12,444 bases of DNA from Giesbergeria sp. (GTDB lineage: Bacteria > Pseudomonadota > Gammaproteobacteria > Burkholderiales > Burkholderiaceae_C). The stretch is from contig JAGOCN010000020.1 of the NCBI GenBank assembly GCA_017998735.1, positions 1-12,444 on the forward strand, written 5' to 3'. Each line of letters opens with the position of its first letter. The stretch's first letter is position 1. Under the pieces are notes generated by a model that made no database searches, was not told where the DNA came from, and worked only from the letters and a program-made list of their open reading frames with translations. Below, piece after piece: positions 5,975-12,136 of this stretch. The position numbers and the translations under genes are program-made.

Positions 5975-8900
5975 CTACCCGCAGGTGCCCAGGTGCCCGC
6001 ACTGTGTGCAGTAGTCGCAGCCATCCTTGCGGATCACCGCATGGGCGCCGCATTCGCTGCATTTCTTACCGGCCATGACCGGCGGCGCGGTGGGTGCCAC
6101 GCCGGGGGCGGCCACGGGCGCCAGCGCTTCCAGCGGCGACGGGCCTTGCTGCTGCAGGCGTGCGCGGCGCTCCAGAATGTGCTGGATGGCATAGGCCACC
6201 GCCGCCACTTCCGAGTCGTGCCACAGCGGCACCTGCGTGCCATCGGCCTTCAGGTGGGTGCCCAGGCGCACCGGGCCGCGGTCCCAGGCGACCTTGCGCA
6301 TGTCGCTCAGTGCCCGCGCCAGAAAACCGCCCCTTGCCGCCAGCGACAAAAGCCGCATGCTGGACGTGATCCACTGCTGCGACTCGCCGCTCTGGCCCAC
6401 CGGCATGAAAAATTCAATCGCACGATCAACCATGCCGGTGCCTTCGGCGTTCGGCACCGGCAGGAACGACACCACCAGGTACAGGCGCTTCTTGCCCTCC
6501 TGCGTCCAGTATTCGACCTTTTCCGCCACGGCGGACAGCGAGCCCTTGGGCCGGCTTTCAATCACGGTGCGCATCGGGTCGATGGGCTGCACGGCTTCTT
6601 CCTGCGGGGCAGAAACGCCCGCCGCTGGCGCGGGGGCGTGCACCTCCAGCACCGACCCCAGAATGCTGTTGGGCCGGTAGGTGGCCAGGCCCTTCAGGCG
6701 CGCACGCCAGGCCAGCAGGTACAGGCCCTTGAAGTCGTCGTAGGGGTAGTCGGCCGGAATGTTCACGGTCTTGGAAATGGCTGTGTCCACAAACGGCTGC
6801 ACCGCCTGCATCATGGCAATGTGGCCGTCGGCGTCCATCTCCAGCGCCGAGACAAAGTAGTCGGGCAATTGGTCCACATCGCCGCCCAGCTCGCGGAACA
6901 GGCGCCAGGCGTGGTCTTCCACCGCGTACTCGGAAGTGCTGCCATCGGCCTCGCGTTTCTTGCGCTTGTACATCCAGGAAAACGCGGGCTCGATGCCGTT
7001 CGACGCGTTGTCGGCAAAGGCCAGGCTCACCGTGCCGGTGGGCGCAATCGACAGCAGGTGGCTGTTGCGGATGCCGTGTGTGCGGATGTCCTTTTGCAGC
7101 GCCTGCGGCAGCCGGCTGGCAAAGGTGCCGCTGGCCAGGTAGCCGTCGGCGTCAAACTTCGGAAACGCACCCTTTTCTTGCGCCAGCGCCACGGACGCGG
7201 TATAGGCCGCATCGCGCAGGTGCTCGGCAATGCGCGCCGCCATGGCGCGGCCGCCCGGCGTGTCGTAGCGCAGGCGCAGCATCGCCAGCGTGTTGCCCAT
7301 GCCGGTAAAGCCGACGCCGATGCGGCGCTTGGCATGGGCTTCGTCGCGCTGCTGCGGCAGCGGCCAGAAGGTCACGTCCAGCACGTTGTCGAGTGCGCGC
7401 ACCTGCAGGGCGACGGAGTTTTCAAAGGCCTTGAAGTCAAATTCCGGCGTGCCGGCAAAGCCGAACGGGTGCCGCACAAAGCGCGTCAGGATGATGGGGC
7501 CGAGGTCGCAGCAGCCGTAAGAAGGCAGCGGCTGCTCGCCGCACTGCCCGCTGACGAGGCCATTGAAGATGACGGTGTTCTGGTCTGGCTGGGTGGTGTC
7601 GTACACCGCTTGCCTGCCGATGTGCACGATTTCCACCACCTTGCTGGTGAAGCTTTGGGTTTTGCGCAGCGCCTTGCCTTGCACCCAGTCTGCATAGCGC
7701 CGGTTCTTGTCTTCCAGCAGAAAACCGATTTCCTGCATGAAGACTTCACGCGATTGGCCGTCGATGATCAGTTCGTACTGCGTCTTGCAGGCATAGCTGG
7801 CTTGGCCGCCCCGGCCATCGGGCAGGTCTTTGGCGGCTGCCGCACGGCGCGTGTACAGCCTGCTGAAAACGCCAAAATTGGCCAGCAGCATCTGCACGTC
7901 CTTCAGCAGCAGCGTGTGGCTGGAACTCAGGCGCACCGAGCAGCTCTGGCTGGCGCAGGACACGTTGACCGTGCCATCGGCCTGGAACAAGGCGCGCAGA
8001 TAGGCACGCACGCAGTCTTCGCTGCCCTGCCAGACCACTTCGGGCACCCTGAGCTTGGTCAGCCTGGTGAAACCAAACTCCGCCAGGGTGCGGGCCAGCA
8101 ATACAGAGCGGACAAAGACATGGTTGCGCTCAGCGACGTGTACGGGTTTCACCCGGTATTGCCTGACGCTTTGGACAGGGCTGGCAATCAGCGCATTGAC
8201 CGTCTGGGCCACCTGGTCGGCCAGTGCCCGGTCCTGGTTCCAGAGGTTGATGCAGACCGCTTCCTGGCCCTTGCCTCTGTTCGTGAAGTGGCCATCGCCA
8301 GTGATCAAACCCAGCAACTGCCCCAGCGCAGCACTGCCTTGCTGCCCAAACTGCCCTTTGCCGGCCTGCACCAGCAAGGCATCACCGACCTGCAGCTCGG
8401 ACAGTTTCAGCTTGCCACGCCCGGTGTAGAGGTCGTGCCAGGCGGTGGCCTTGATTTCGTAACCGTCGGCGGTCACGACGCGGTACACATCGGCTTCTCT
8501 GGCGGTCAGGAAGGCGGGTTTGGCCGGGCGCACCTCCACGCCGCGCCCGTCCTGGCCCAGCGCCCGCTTGTCCACCGTGACATTCAGCGGCTGGCCACTG
8601 GCGCAAAGTTGGTCGATGCGCACCAGCCCGTACTGCGTGGCCAGGCGGGTATCACCCGTCACGCACGGATTGGTCGCCTCAATTTTCTCGCAGTAATGCA
8701 GGTTGTTGTCCGTATTGATGTGGTCCAGAAACAGGATGCCCGGCTCGGCAAAGTCGTAGGCCGACTGCATGATGGTGTCCCACAGCTCCTGCGCTTGCAG
8801 CGTCTCGTACACCCACAGGCCATCGGCGCGCTGGTGCGCGCCCTCGGCCATCAGCGTGCTCCCGGGTCGGGCTTGGTGCACCAAATCCCAGGGCTGGTCG

Positions 8901-9556
8901 TTTTGCACCGCTTCGATGAAGGCGTCGGACACGCCGACCGAGACGTTGAAGTTGTTCCAGCGGCCGGGGGTGCGCTTGGCGGTGATGAAGTCCATCACGT
9001 CCGGGTGGTCGATGCGCAGCACGCCCATCTGCGCGCCGCGCCGGGCGCCAGCGCTCTCAACCGTGGAGCACGACTGGTCAAACACGTTGATGTAGCTGCA
9101 CGGGCCGGACGCCATCGAATGCGTGCCCTTGACTTCAGCGCCGCGTGGGCGGATGCGCGAAAAATCGTAGCCCACGCCGCCGCCGCGCCGCATGGTCTCG
9201 GCCGCTTCGCGCAGCGCTTCGTAGATGCCGGGGTAGCCGCCCTCGTCCACGCCCTGGATGCAGTCGCCCACCGGCTGCACAAAGCAGTTGATCAGGGTGG
9301 CCTGGATATTGGTGCCGGCGGCGCTCATGATGCGGCCCGCGCCAATGGCGCCGGTGTGCAGGTTGGCCAGAAACAGCGCTTCGTACTTCTCGCGTTCGCC
9401 CTCGGCTTCGACGGATGCCAGCGCCCGCGCCACGCGGCGGTACAGGTCTTCGGCGCTGGTTTCGCCGGCCTTGAGGTATTTTTCTTTCAGCACATCGAGG
9501 CTGATGGGCTGGGTGGCGGTCAGGTCGTGGGCACGGCCAAGGTCTTCGCGTTTCAT
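5975..9556 (-). CDS. nrdJ: Adenosylcobalamin-dependent ribonucleotide reductase NrdJ (class II) with intein, 1193-aa precursor
   Basis: Reduces ribonucleotides to deoxyribonucleotides with a thiyl radical generated from coenzyme B12, with no oxygen requirement. The precursor splits into N-extein 1-297, intein 298-671 and C-extein 672-1193; the spliced enzyme would have 819 residues, normal for the family. Extein motifs: TLINCFVQPV with Cys91; RRGGGVGYDFS; ATNP joined to CGEQPLPSYGCCDLG, giving Asn296, Cys672 (radical), Glu674 and Cys683 (partner of Cys91); IAPTGTVS. A C-terminal TSCPD-type region contains GTGMVDRAIEFFMP, and the last 30 residues hold CSEC ... CDYCTQC ... C, a zinc-ribbon/redox tail. 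ATG 9556 is taken as start. The frame is open to 9664, but that part is Arg-rich and unlike the family. The ribosome-binding site is weak. It is first gene of a four-gene run with the nitroreductase 12 bases on. No cobalamin riboswitch is evident upstream. Confidence 0.96.
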   Translation of the reverse strand: MKREDLGRAHDLTATQPISLDVLKEKYLKAGETSAEDLYRRVARALASVEAEGEREKYEALFLANLHTGAIGAGRIMSAAGTNIQATLINCFVQPVGDCIQGVDEGGYPGIYEALREAAETMRRGGGVGYDFSRIRPRGAEVKGTHSMASGPCSYINVFDQSCSTVESAGARRGAQMGVLRIDHPDVMDFITAKRTPGRWNNFNVSVGVSDAFIEAVQNDQPWDLVHQARPGSTLMAEGAHQRADGLWVYETLQAQELWDTIMQSAYDFAEPGILFLDHINTDNNLHYCEKIEATNPCVTGDTRLATQYGLVRIDQLCASGQPLNVTVDKRALGQDGRGVEVRPAKPAFLTAREADVYRVVTADGYEIKATAWHDLYTGRGKLKLSELQVGDALLVQAGKGQFGQQGSAALGQLLGLITGDGHFTNRGKGQEAVCINLWNQDRALADQVAQTVNALIASPVQSVRQYRVKPVHVAERNHVFVRSVLLARTLAEFGFTRLTKLRVPEVVWQGSEDCVRAYLRALFQADGTVNVSCASQSCSVRLSSSHTLLLKDVQMLLANFGVFSRLYTRRAAAAKDLPDGRGGQASYACKTQYELIIDGQSREVFMQEIGFLLEDKNRRYADWVQGKALRKTQSFTSKVVEIVHIGRQAVYDTTQPDQNTVIFNGLVSGQCGEQPLPSYGCCDLGPIILTRFVRHPFGFAGTPEFDFKAFENSVALQVRALDNVLDVTFWPLPQQRDEAHAKRRIGVGFTGMGNTLAMLRLRYDTPGGRAMAARIAEHLRDAAYTASVALAQEKGAFPKFDADGYLASGTFASRLPQALQKDIRTHGIRNSHLLSIAPTGTVSLAFADNASNGIEPAFSWMYKRKKREADGSTSEYAVEDHAWRLFRELGGDVDQLPDYFVSALEMDADGHIAMMQAVQPFVDTAISKTVNIPADYPYDDFKGLYLLAWRARLKGLATYRPNSILGSVLEVHAPAPAAGVSAPQEEAVQPIDPMRTVIESRPKGSLSAVAEKVEYWTQEGKKRLYLVVSFLPVPNAEGTGMVDRAIEFFMPVGQSGESQQWITSSMRLLSLAARGGFLARALSDMRKVAWDRGPVRLGTHLKADGTQVPLWHDSEVAAVAYAIQHILERRARLQQQGPSPLEALAPVAAPGVAPTAPPVMAGKKCSECGAHAVIRKDGCDYCTQCGHLGTCG
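7544..8665 (-). mobile_element. Intein with LAGLIDADG homing endonuclease inside NrdJ (374 aa)
   Basis: Intact protein-splicing element, in frame. Block A CVTGDTRLAT begins with Cys1. Block B VVTADGYEIKATAWH contains the T-x-x-H signature. The endonuclease has two dodecapeptide motifs, LGLITGDGHF (118-127) and YLRALFQADG (222-231), each with its catalytic Asp; between and after them lie a block D-like VPEVVW and a block H-like SSHTLLLKDVQMLLANFG. Block F/G reads AVYDTTQPDQN and then IFNGLVSGQ, followed by extein Cys+1. Removing residues 1-374 restores the family sequence NP-CGEQ exactly, which fixes both ends. Unusual points: the terminal pair is Gly-Gln in place of His-Asn, and the block F His is Gln or Asn. 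With both endonuclease Asp residues present, homing activity is plausible. The DNA looks by eye somewhat less GC-rich than the flanking exteins. Confidence 0.95.
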
Positions 9557-9603
9557 GGGGTGTATGCCTTTGGGAAAGGGCGGCATGGCGCGGGGCGCCT
9601 GCC

Positions 9604-9624
9604 GTCGTTGTCGTCGTCGTCGTT
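9604..9624. repeat. GTC/GTT trinucleotide tract in the nrdJ leader
   Basis: Seven triplets (GTC GTT GTC GTC GTC GTC GTT) about 50 bases upstream of the nrdJ ATG, outside the chosen coding region. Length changes could alter leader structure or promoter spacing. No function can be read from the sequence. Confidence 0.7.
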
Positions 9625-9917
9625 TTCGCCAACGGGAGGGAGTGCAGCGGCCTTTTGGCAGCACAAAGGCGCCTGCACAGGCAGCAAGAATAGACCCTTT
9701 TGACCGGCCTTTGCAGGGTAAGACCTGTGGCCGCGTGGTGGCTCCGGCGGTTCCATGATGCAGCGCAAGAAGCGTTTCCGGTCCGCTTGTGCCTGAAGCC
9801 AGGAGGGCAGGCGCAATCCATGGCCGGGCCAGGCGGTGCGGCCTGCGCGCAGGCTACCGAAAGGCGCTGCTGCAGGGCTGCACCGCTCCGCCCGGCAGGG
9901 CCACGGCGCCACCGCGC

Positions 9918-9983
9918 TTTTCAAATTGCTATTAAAAAATGAGCTTCTAGCGCAGGTCGTACAAGCGCTGGAGGGCATTTTGA
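9918..9983 (+). repeat. Dispersed intergenic repeat, copy 3 (best preserved)
   Basis: TTTTCAAATTGCTATTAAAA lead-in, then AGCTTCTAGCGCA, 8 bases, AAGCGCTGGAGG and CATTTTGA. CTAGCGC and GCGCTGG form a 7-bp stem (one G-T pair). I recognise this layout as the short hairpin repeat common between genes of Comamonadaceae; copies at 1854-1913 and 3890-3943 share it. Confidence 0.8.
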
Positions 9984-10096
9984 TCCCCAATCCGAATGCT
10001 TTGAACGTACAGCTGCCAGCCTGCGCGGCAACGTTCGGCCCAGGCCTACACCGGAGGCCGGGGGCGCTCTCCATAATGGTTGCCAGCGGTGCCTGA

Positions 10097-10117
10097 CCGG
10101 GCGCTGCGGCTGCCCGG
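10097..10117 (+). other. GC-rich hairpin in the pssA upstream region
   Basis: CCGGGC and GCCCGG form a perfect 6-bp stem around a 9-base loop, about 85 bases before the pssA start. A T7 run (10154-10160) preceded by GCCCGGCC lies 37 bases on, so the left arm CCGGGC could pair with either GCCCGG. It may be a leader structure; purpose unknown. Confidence 0.3.
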
Positions 10118-10201
10118 ACGGTAGCCAGAACCACCGCAGTCGCATGCCCGGCCTTTTTTTCACGGCCAGTGCCTGTGCGCAACACCCCAGGAACCCTGCC
10201 C

Positions 10202-10831
10202 ATGACCACACCCGCCGCGCGCGCCAAGCGCTTTGCCATGATCCGCGAATTCCACCTGGCCGACTGGGTGACGCTGGGCAACGCCGTGTGCGGCACGGGC
10301 GCCTTGTTTTCCATGCTGTCGTACCTGCAGGACGGGCGCGTGCAGCATGTGCAGTACGCCTGCGCGCTGGTGCTGGCGGCGCTGGTGTTCGATGTGCTGG
10401 ACGGCCGTGTGGCGCGCTGGCGCCAGCAAAGCTCCACACTCGGGCGCGAGCTCGATTCGCTGGCAGACGTCATCTCGTTTGGCGTTGCACCGGCAGTGAT
10501 TGCCTATGGCTGCGGCATGCAGGGGCTGTACGACCGCATCGTGCTGGTCTACTTCGTGGCTTGCGGCGTCTCGCGCCTGGCGCGCTTCAACGTCACGGCC
10601 GAAGCCATGTCGGACGGCGGCGACAAGGTGAAGTACTTTGAAGGCACGCCCATTCCCACTTCCATCGTGCTGGTCGGCCTGCTGTCGCTGGCCGCCTGGC
10701 AGGGCGCGCTGGGCGCCAATCTGTGGGGCGGCGCGGTGCGCATTGCCGGCTTCACGCTGCACCCGCTGGTGCTGCTGTTTGCGCTGTCGGGCTCGCTGAT
10801 GATCAGCCGCATCCGCATTCCCAAGTTCTGA
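10202..10831 (+). CDS. pssA: CDP-diacylglycerol-serine O-phosphatidyltransferase (209 aa)
   Basis: Inner-membrane enzyme joining CDP-diacylglycerol and L-serine to phosphatidylserine, the precursor of phosphatidylethanolamine. The CDP-alcohol phosphatidyltransferase signature is complete: D67-G68-x2-A71-R72, eight residues, G81-x3-D85-x3-D89 (DGRVARWRQQSSTLGRELD followed by SLAD). About six hydrophobic segments are visible (near 20-40, 52-66, 88-105, 116-130, 158-175 and 185-203). LADWVTLGN at the N terminus and GTPIPTS are typical of the bacterial type II (Bacillus-like) PssA. ATG 10202 is preferred because AGGA (10189-10192) lies 9 bases ahead; an in-frame GTG at 10169 would add 11 residues without a ribosome site. 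The same fold serves other CDP-alcohol transferases such as PgsA; the N-terminal and GTPIPTS motifs favour PssA. It is divergent from nrdJ and convergent with the FAD enzyme. Confidence 0.93.
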   Translation: MTTPAARAKRFAMIREFHLADWVTLGNAVCGTGALFSMLSYLQDGRVQHVQYACALVLAALVFDVLDGRVARWRQQSSTLGRELDSLADVISFGVAPAVIAYGCGMQGLYDRIVLVYFVACGVSRLARFNVTAEAMSDGGDKVKYFEGTPIPTSIVLVGLLSLAAWQGALGANLWGGAVRIAGFTLHPLVLLFALSGSLMISRIRIPKF

Positions 10832-10852
10832 CGTCCTGGCGCTGTGACGCGC

Positions 10853-10884
10853 CTGCCGGGGCGCCCCCGGTTTCCAGCCGGCAG
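10853..10884. terminator. GC-rich hairpin between convergent pssA and FAD-enzyme genes
   Basis: Two competing perfect stems: CTGCCGG/CCGGCAG (10853-10859 with 10878-10884, 18-base loop) and the inner CCGGGG-CGC-CCCCGG (10856-10870), followed by only TTT. It occupies most of the 64-base gap between two converging stop codons. The location favours a bidirectional terminator; lack of a long T-run lowers confidence. Confidence 0.4.
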
Positions 10885-10895
10885 CGTGGTGCTGT

Positions 10896-12098
10896 TCAGC
10901 CCGTGGCGCTGCTGCCCTGGCCCTGCAGCCGCCGGGGCGACAGTGCGGCCTCCTGAACCCCTTCGGCCAGCAGGCGGGCATCGACCGGCTGGCCCAGCGC
11001 CAGGTTGCGTGCCAGCAGCGCATAGCCAGGGGCGCTCTGGATGCCATAGCCGCCCTGCGCCGCCACCCACAGAAACGCTTCGGCGCGCGCGTCCCAGCCC
11101 ACCACCAGGTCGCCATCGGAGACAAACGAGCGCAGTCCCGCCCAGGTGTGCGACGGGCGGCGAATCTGCAGCGTGGTCATCTGCCCGATGTGGTAAATGC
11201 CAGTGGCAATGTCGATTTCTTCGGGCTGCACATCGTGCGCGTCCACCGGGTCGGCATTGGCGGGCGAACCCAGCAGCTGGCCGGCGTCGGGCTTGATGTA
11301 GAAGCTTTCGTCCACCGCCATCAGCGCCGGCAGCCGCGCCACGTCCAGCCCGGCGGGCGCGGCAAAGGTGAAGGCGCTGCGCCGGCGCGGCTGCAGCCCG
11401 ATGGGCGCGGCGCCCGCCAGCTGGCCCAGCCGGTCGGCCCAGGCACCGGCGGCATTGACCACATGGCGCGCCTGCAGCGTTGCGCCGTCCTGCAATGCCA
11501 GCGTCCACACGCCGGCGGCACGCTGCAGCGCCACCACTTCAGAATTGCAGCGCAGCCGGCCACCGTGCTGGCGCAGGCTGCGCAGGTAACCCTGGTGCAG
11601 CGCATGCACGTCGATGTCGGCAGCGCCCGGCTCAAACAGGCCGGCGCCCACGGCTTCGCCGCGCAGCAACAGCGGCAGGCGCGCCATCAGGGCGGCGTGG
11701 TCCAGGCGCTCCAGGCCGGGTGCGTGCGGGTGCAGCGCGGCACAGGTCTGCTCCAGCAAATCGCCCTGGTCGGGCGCGGCCAGGTACACCACACCGCGCG
11801 GCGCCAGCACGCTGCCGTGGGTGCCAAAGTCGGCCGGGGGCGCTTGCAGAAAGGCCCGGCTGGCGCGGGTCAGCGCGCGGATCTGCGGCGTGCCATAGGT
11901 TTCCATGAACAGCGCCGCCGAGCGCCCGGTGCTGTGGTAGCCGGGCTGTTCCTCGCGCTCCAGCAGCAGCACGCGCGCGCCCTGCTGCGCCAGTTCCCAG
12001 CCCACGCTGGCCCCGGCCATGCCGGCGCCCACCACCACAAAGTCCCATACCGCGCTGCGCTCGTCCCTGTCGCTGTCGCTGCTGCTGCTGCTTGCCAT
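10896..12098 (-). CDS. FAD-dependent D-amino-acid dehydrogenase, DauA (D-arginine dehydrogenase)-like (400 aa)
   Basis: Flavoprotein of the DAO family that oxidises D-amino acids to 2-oxo acids. FAD-binding GAGMAG (24-29) and the second strand ending in Glu47 open the Rossmann fold. Strong similarity, from memory, to Pseudomonas aeruginosa DauA runs through GYHSTGRSAA (53-62), YGTPQIRALT, ADIDVHALHQGYLR, RRRSAF, ESFYIKPDAG, GSPANADPVDAHDVQPE, TWAGLRSF and WVAAQGGYGIQ. Substrate-carboxylate residues (Arg of RRRSAF, Tyr of SFYIKPD, Arg of GLRSF) and the lid Tyr (Tyr68) are kept. DauA Glu87, which binds the substrate guanidinium, is not: PRPEMVV is PRGVVYL here, and DauA His48 is Leu63. Specificity is therefore probably not for D-Arg. 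The Ser/Asp-rich first 15 residues come from a repeat tract. ATG 12098 fits AAAGGG 7 bases upstream; ATG 12104 is in frame. It follows the transporter gene in one transcript. Confidence 0.88.
   Translation of the reverse strand: MASSSSSDSDRDERSAVWDFVVVGAGMAGASVGWELAQQGARVLLLEREEQPGYHSTGRSAALFMETYGTPQIRALTRASRAFLQAPPADFGTHGSVLAPRGVVYLAAPDQGDLLEQTCAALHPHAPGLERLDHAALMARLPLLLRGEAVGAGLFEPGAADIDVHALHQGYLRSLRQHGGRLRCNSEVVALQRAAGVWTLALQDGATLQARHVVNAAGAWADRLGQLAGAAPIGLQPRRRSAFTFAAPAGLDVARLPALMAVDESFYIKPDAGQLLGSPANADPVDAHDVQPEEIDIATGIYHIGQMTTLQIRRPSHTWAGLRSFVSDGDLVVGWDARAEAFLWVAAQGGYGIQSAPGYALLARNLALGQPVDARLLAEGVQEAALSPRRLQGQGSSATG
12067..12092 (-). repeat. CTG/TCG simple-sequence tract at the FAD-enzyme N terminus
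   Basis: CTGTCGCTGTCG followed by four CTG-type triplets and CTT encodes the Ser5-Asp-Ser-Asp run at residues 3-10. A second degenerate hexamer tract, GGTTCN-like (about 12112-12146), lies just upstream and spans the stop of the transporter gene. Confidence 0.65.
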
Positions 12099-12105
12099 GG
12101 CCATG

Positions 12106-12111
12106 CCCTTT
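12106..12111 (-). promoter_or_regulatory. Shine-Dalgarno AAAGGG that favours the second ATG of the FAD enzyme
   Basis: On the minus strand AAAGGG is 1 base before ATG 12104 but 7 bases before ATG 12098. Only the second spacing is usable for initiation, so 12098 is taken as the start. Confidence 0.55.
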
Positions 12112-12136
12112 CGGTTCCGGTTCAGATTCGGGTTGT

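Larger units (their letters stand above)
9557..10201. other. Divergent intergenic region between nrdJ and pssA (645 bp)
   Basis: No convincing gene on either strand: open frames here lack ribosome-binding sites and recognisable motifs. It must hold the promoters of both flanking genes, but I find no strong -35/-10 pair. Contents: a trinucleotide tract (9604-9624), repeat copy 3 (9918-9983), a GC hairpin (10097-10117) and a T7 run at 10154-10160. No NrdR-box palindrome and no cobalamin-riboswitch core could be made out. Confidence 0.55.

Noticed and set aside
5297..9703. 1468-codon open frame on the plus strand, antisense to nrdJ and the nitroreductase
   Set aside because: A GC-rich coding strand removes stops from the antisense frame. 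It has no ribosome site or recognisable motif, is Arg/Gln/His/Ala-rich, and the opposite strand encodes an unmistakable NrdJ.
10154..10160. T7 run upstream of pssA as an intrinsic terminator
   Set aside because: The adjacent GCCCGG has its partner ~45 bases away with a closer competing arm, and no gene ends just upstream on that strand.
9557..10200. Cobalamin riboswitch or NrdR box upstream of nrdJ
   Set aside because: Fragments resembling a B12 box (for example GAAGCCAGGAGG near 9800 on the plus strand) are on the wrong strand or lack the paired CCTG arm and the rest of the core; no NrdR-like AT-rich palindrome was seen. A covariance-model search would settle it.
9553..10473. 306-codon minus-strand open frame across the nrdJ-pssA gap
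   Set aside because: It overlaps pssA antisense and the nrdJ start, has no ribosome site and no motif.
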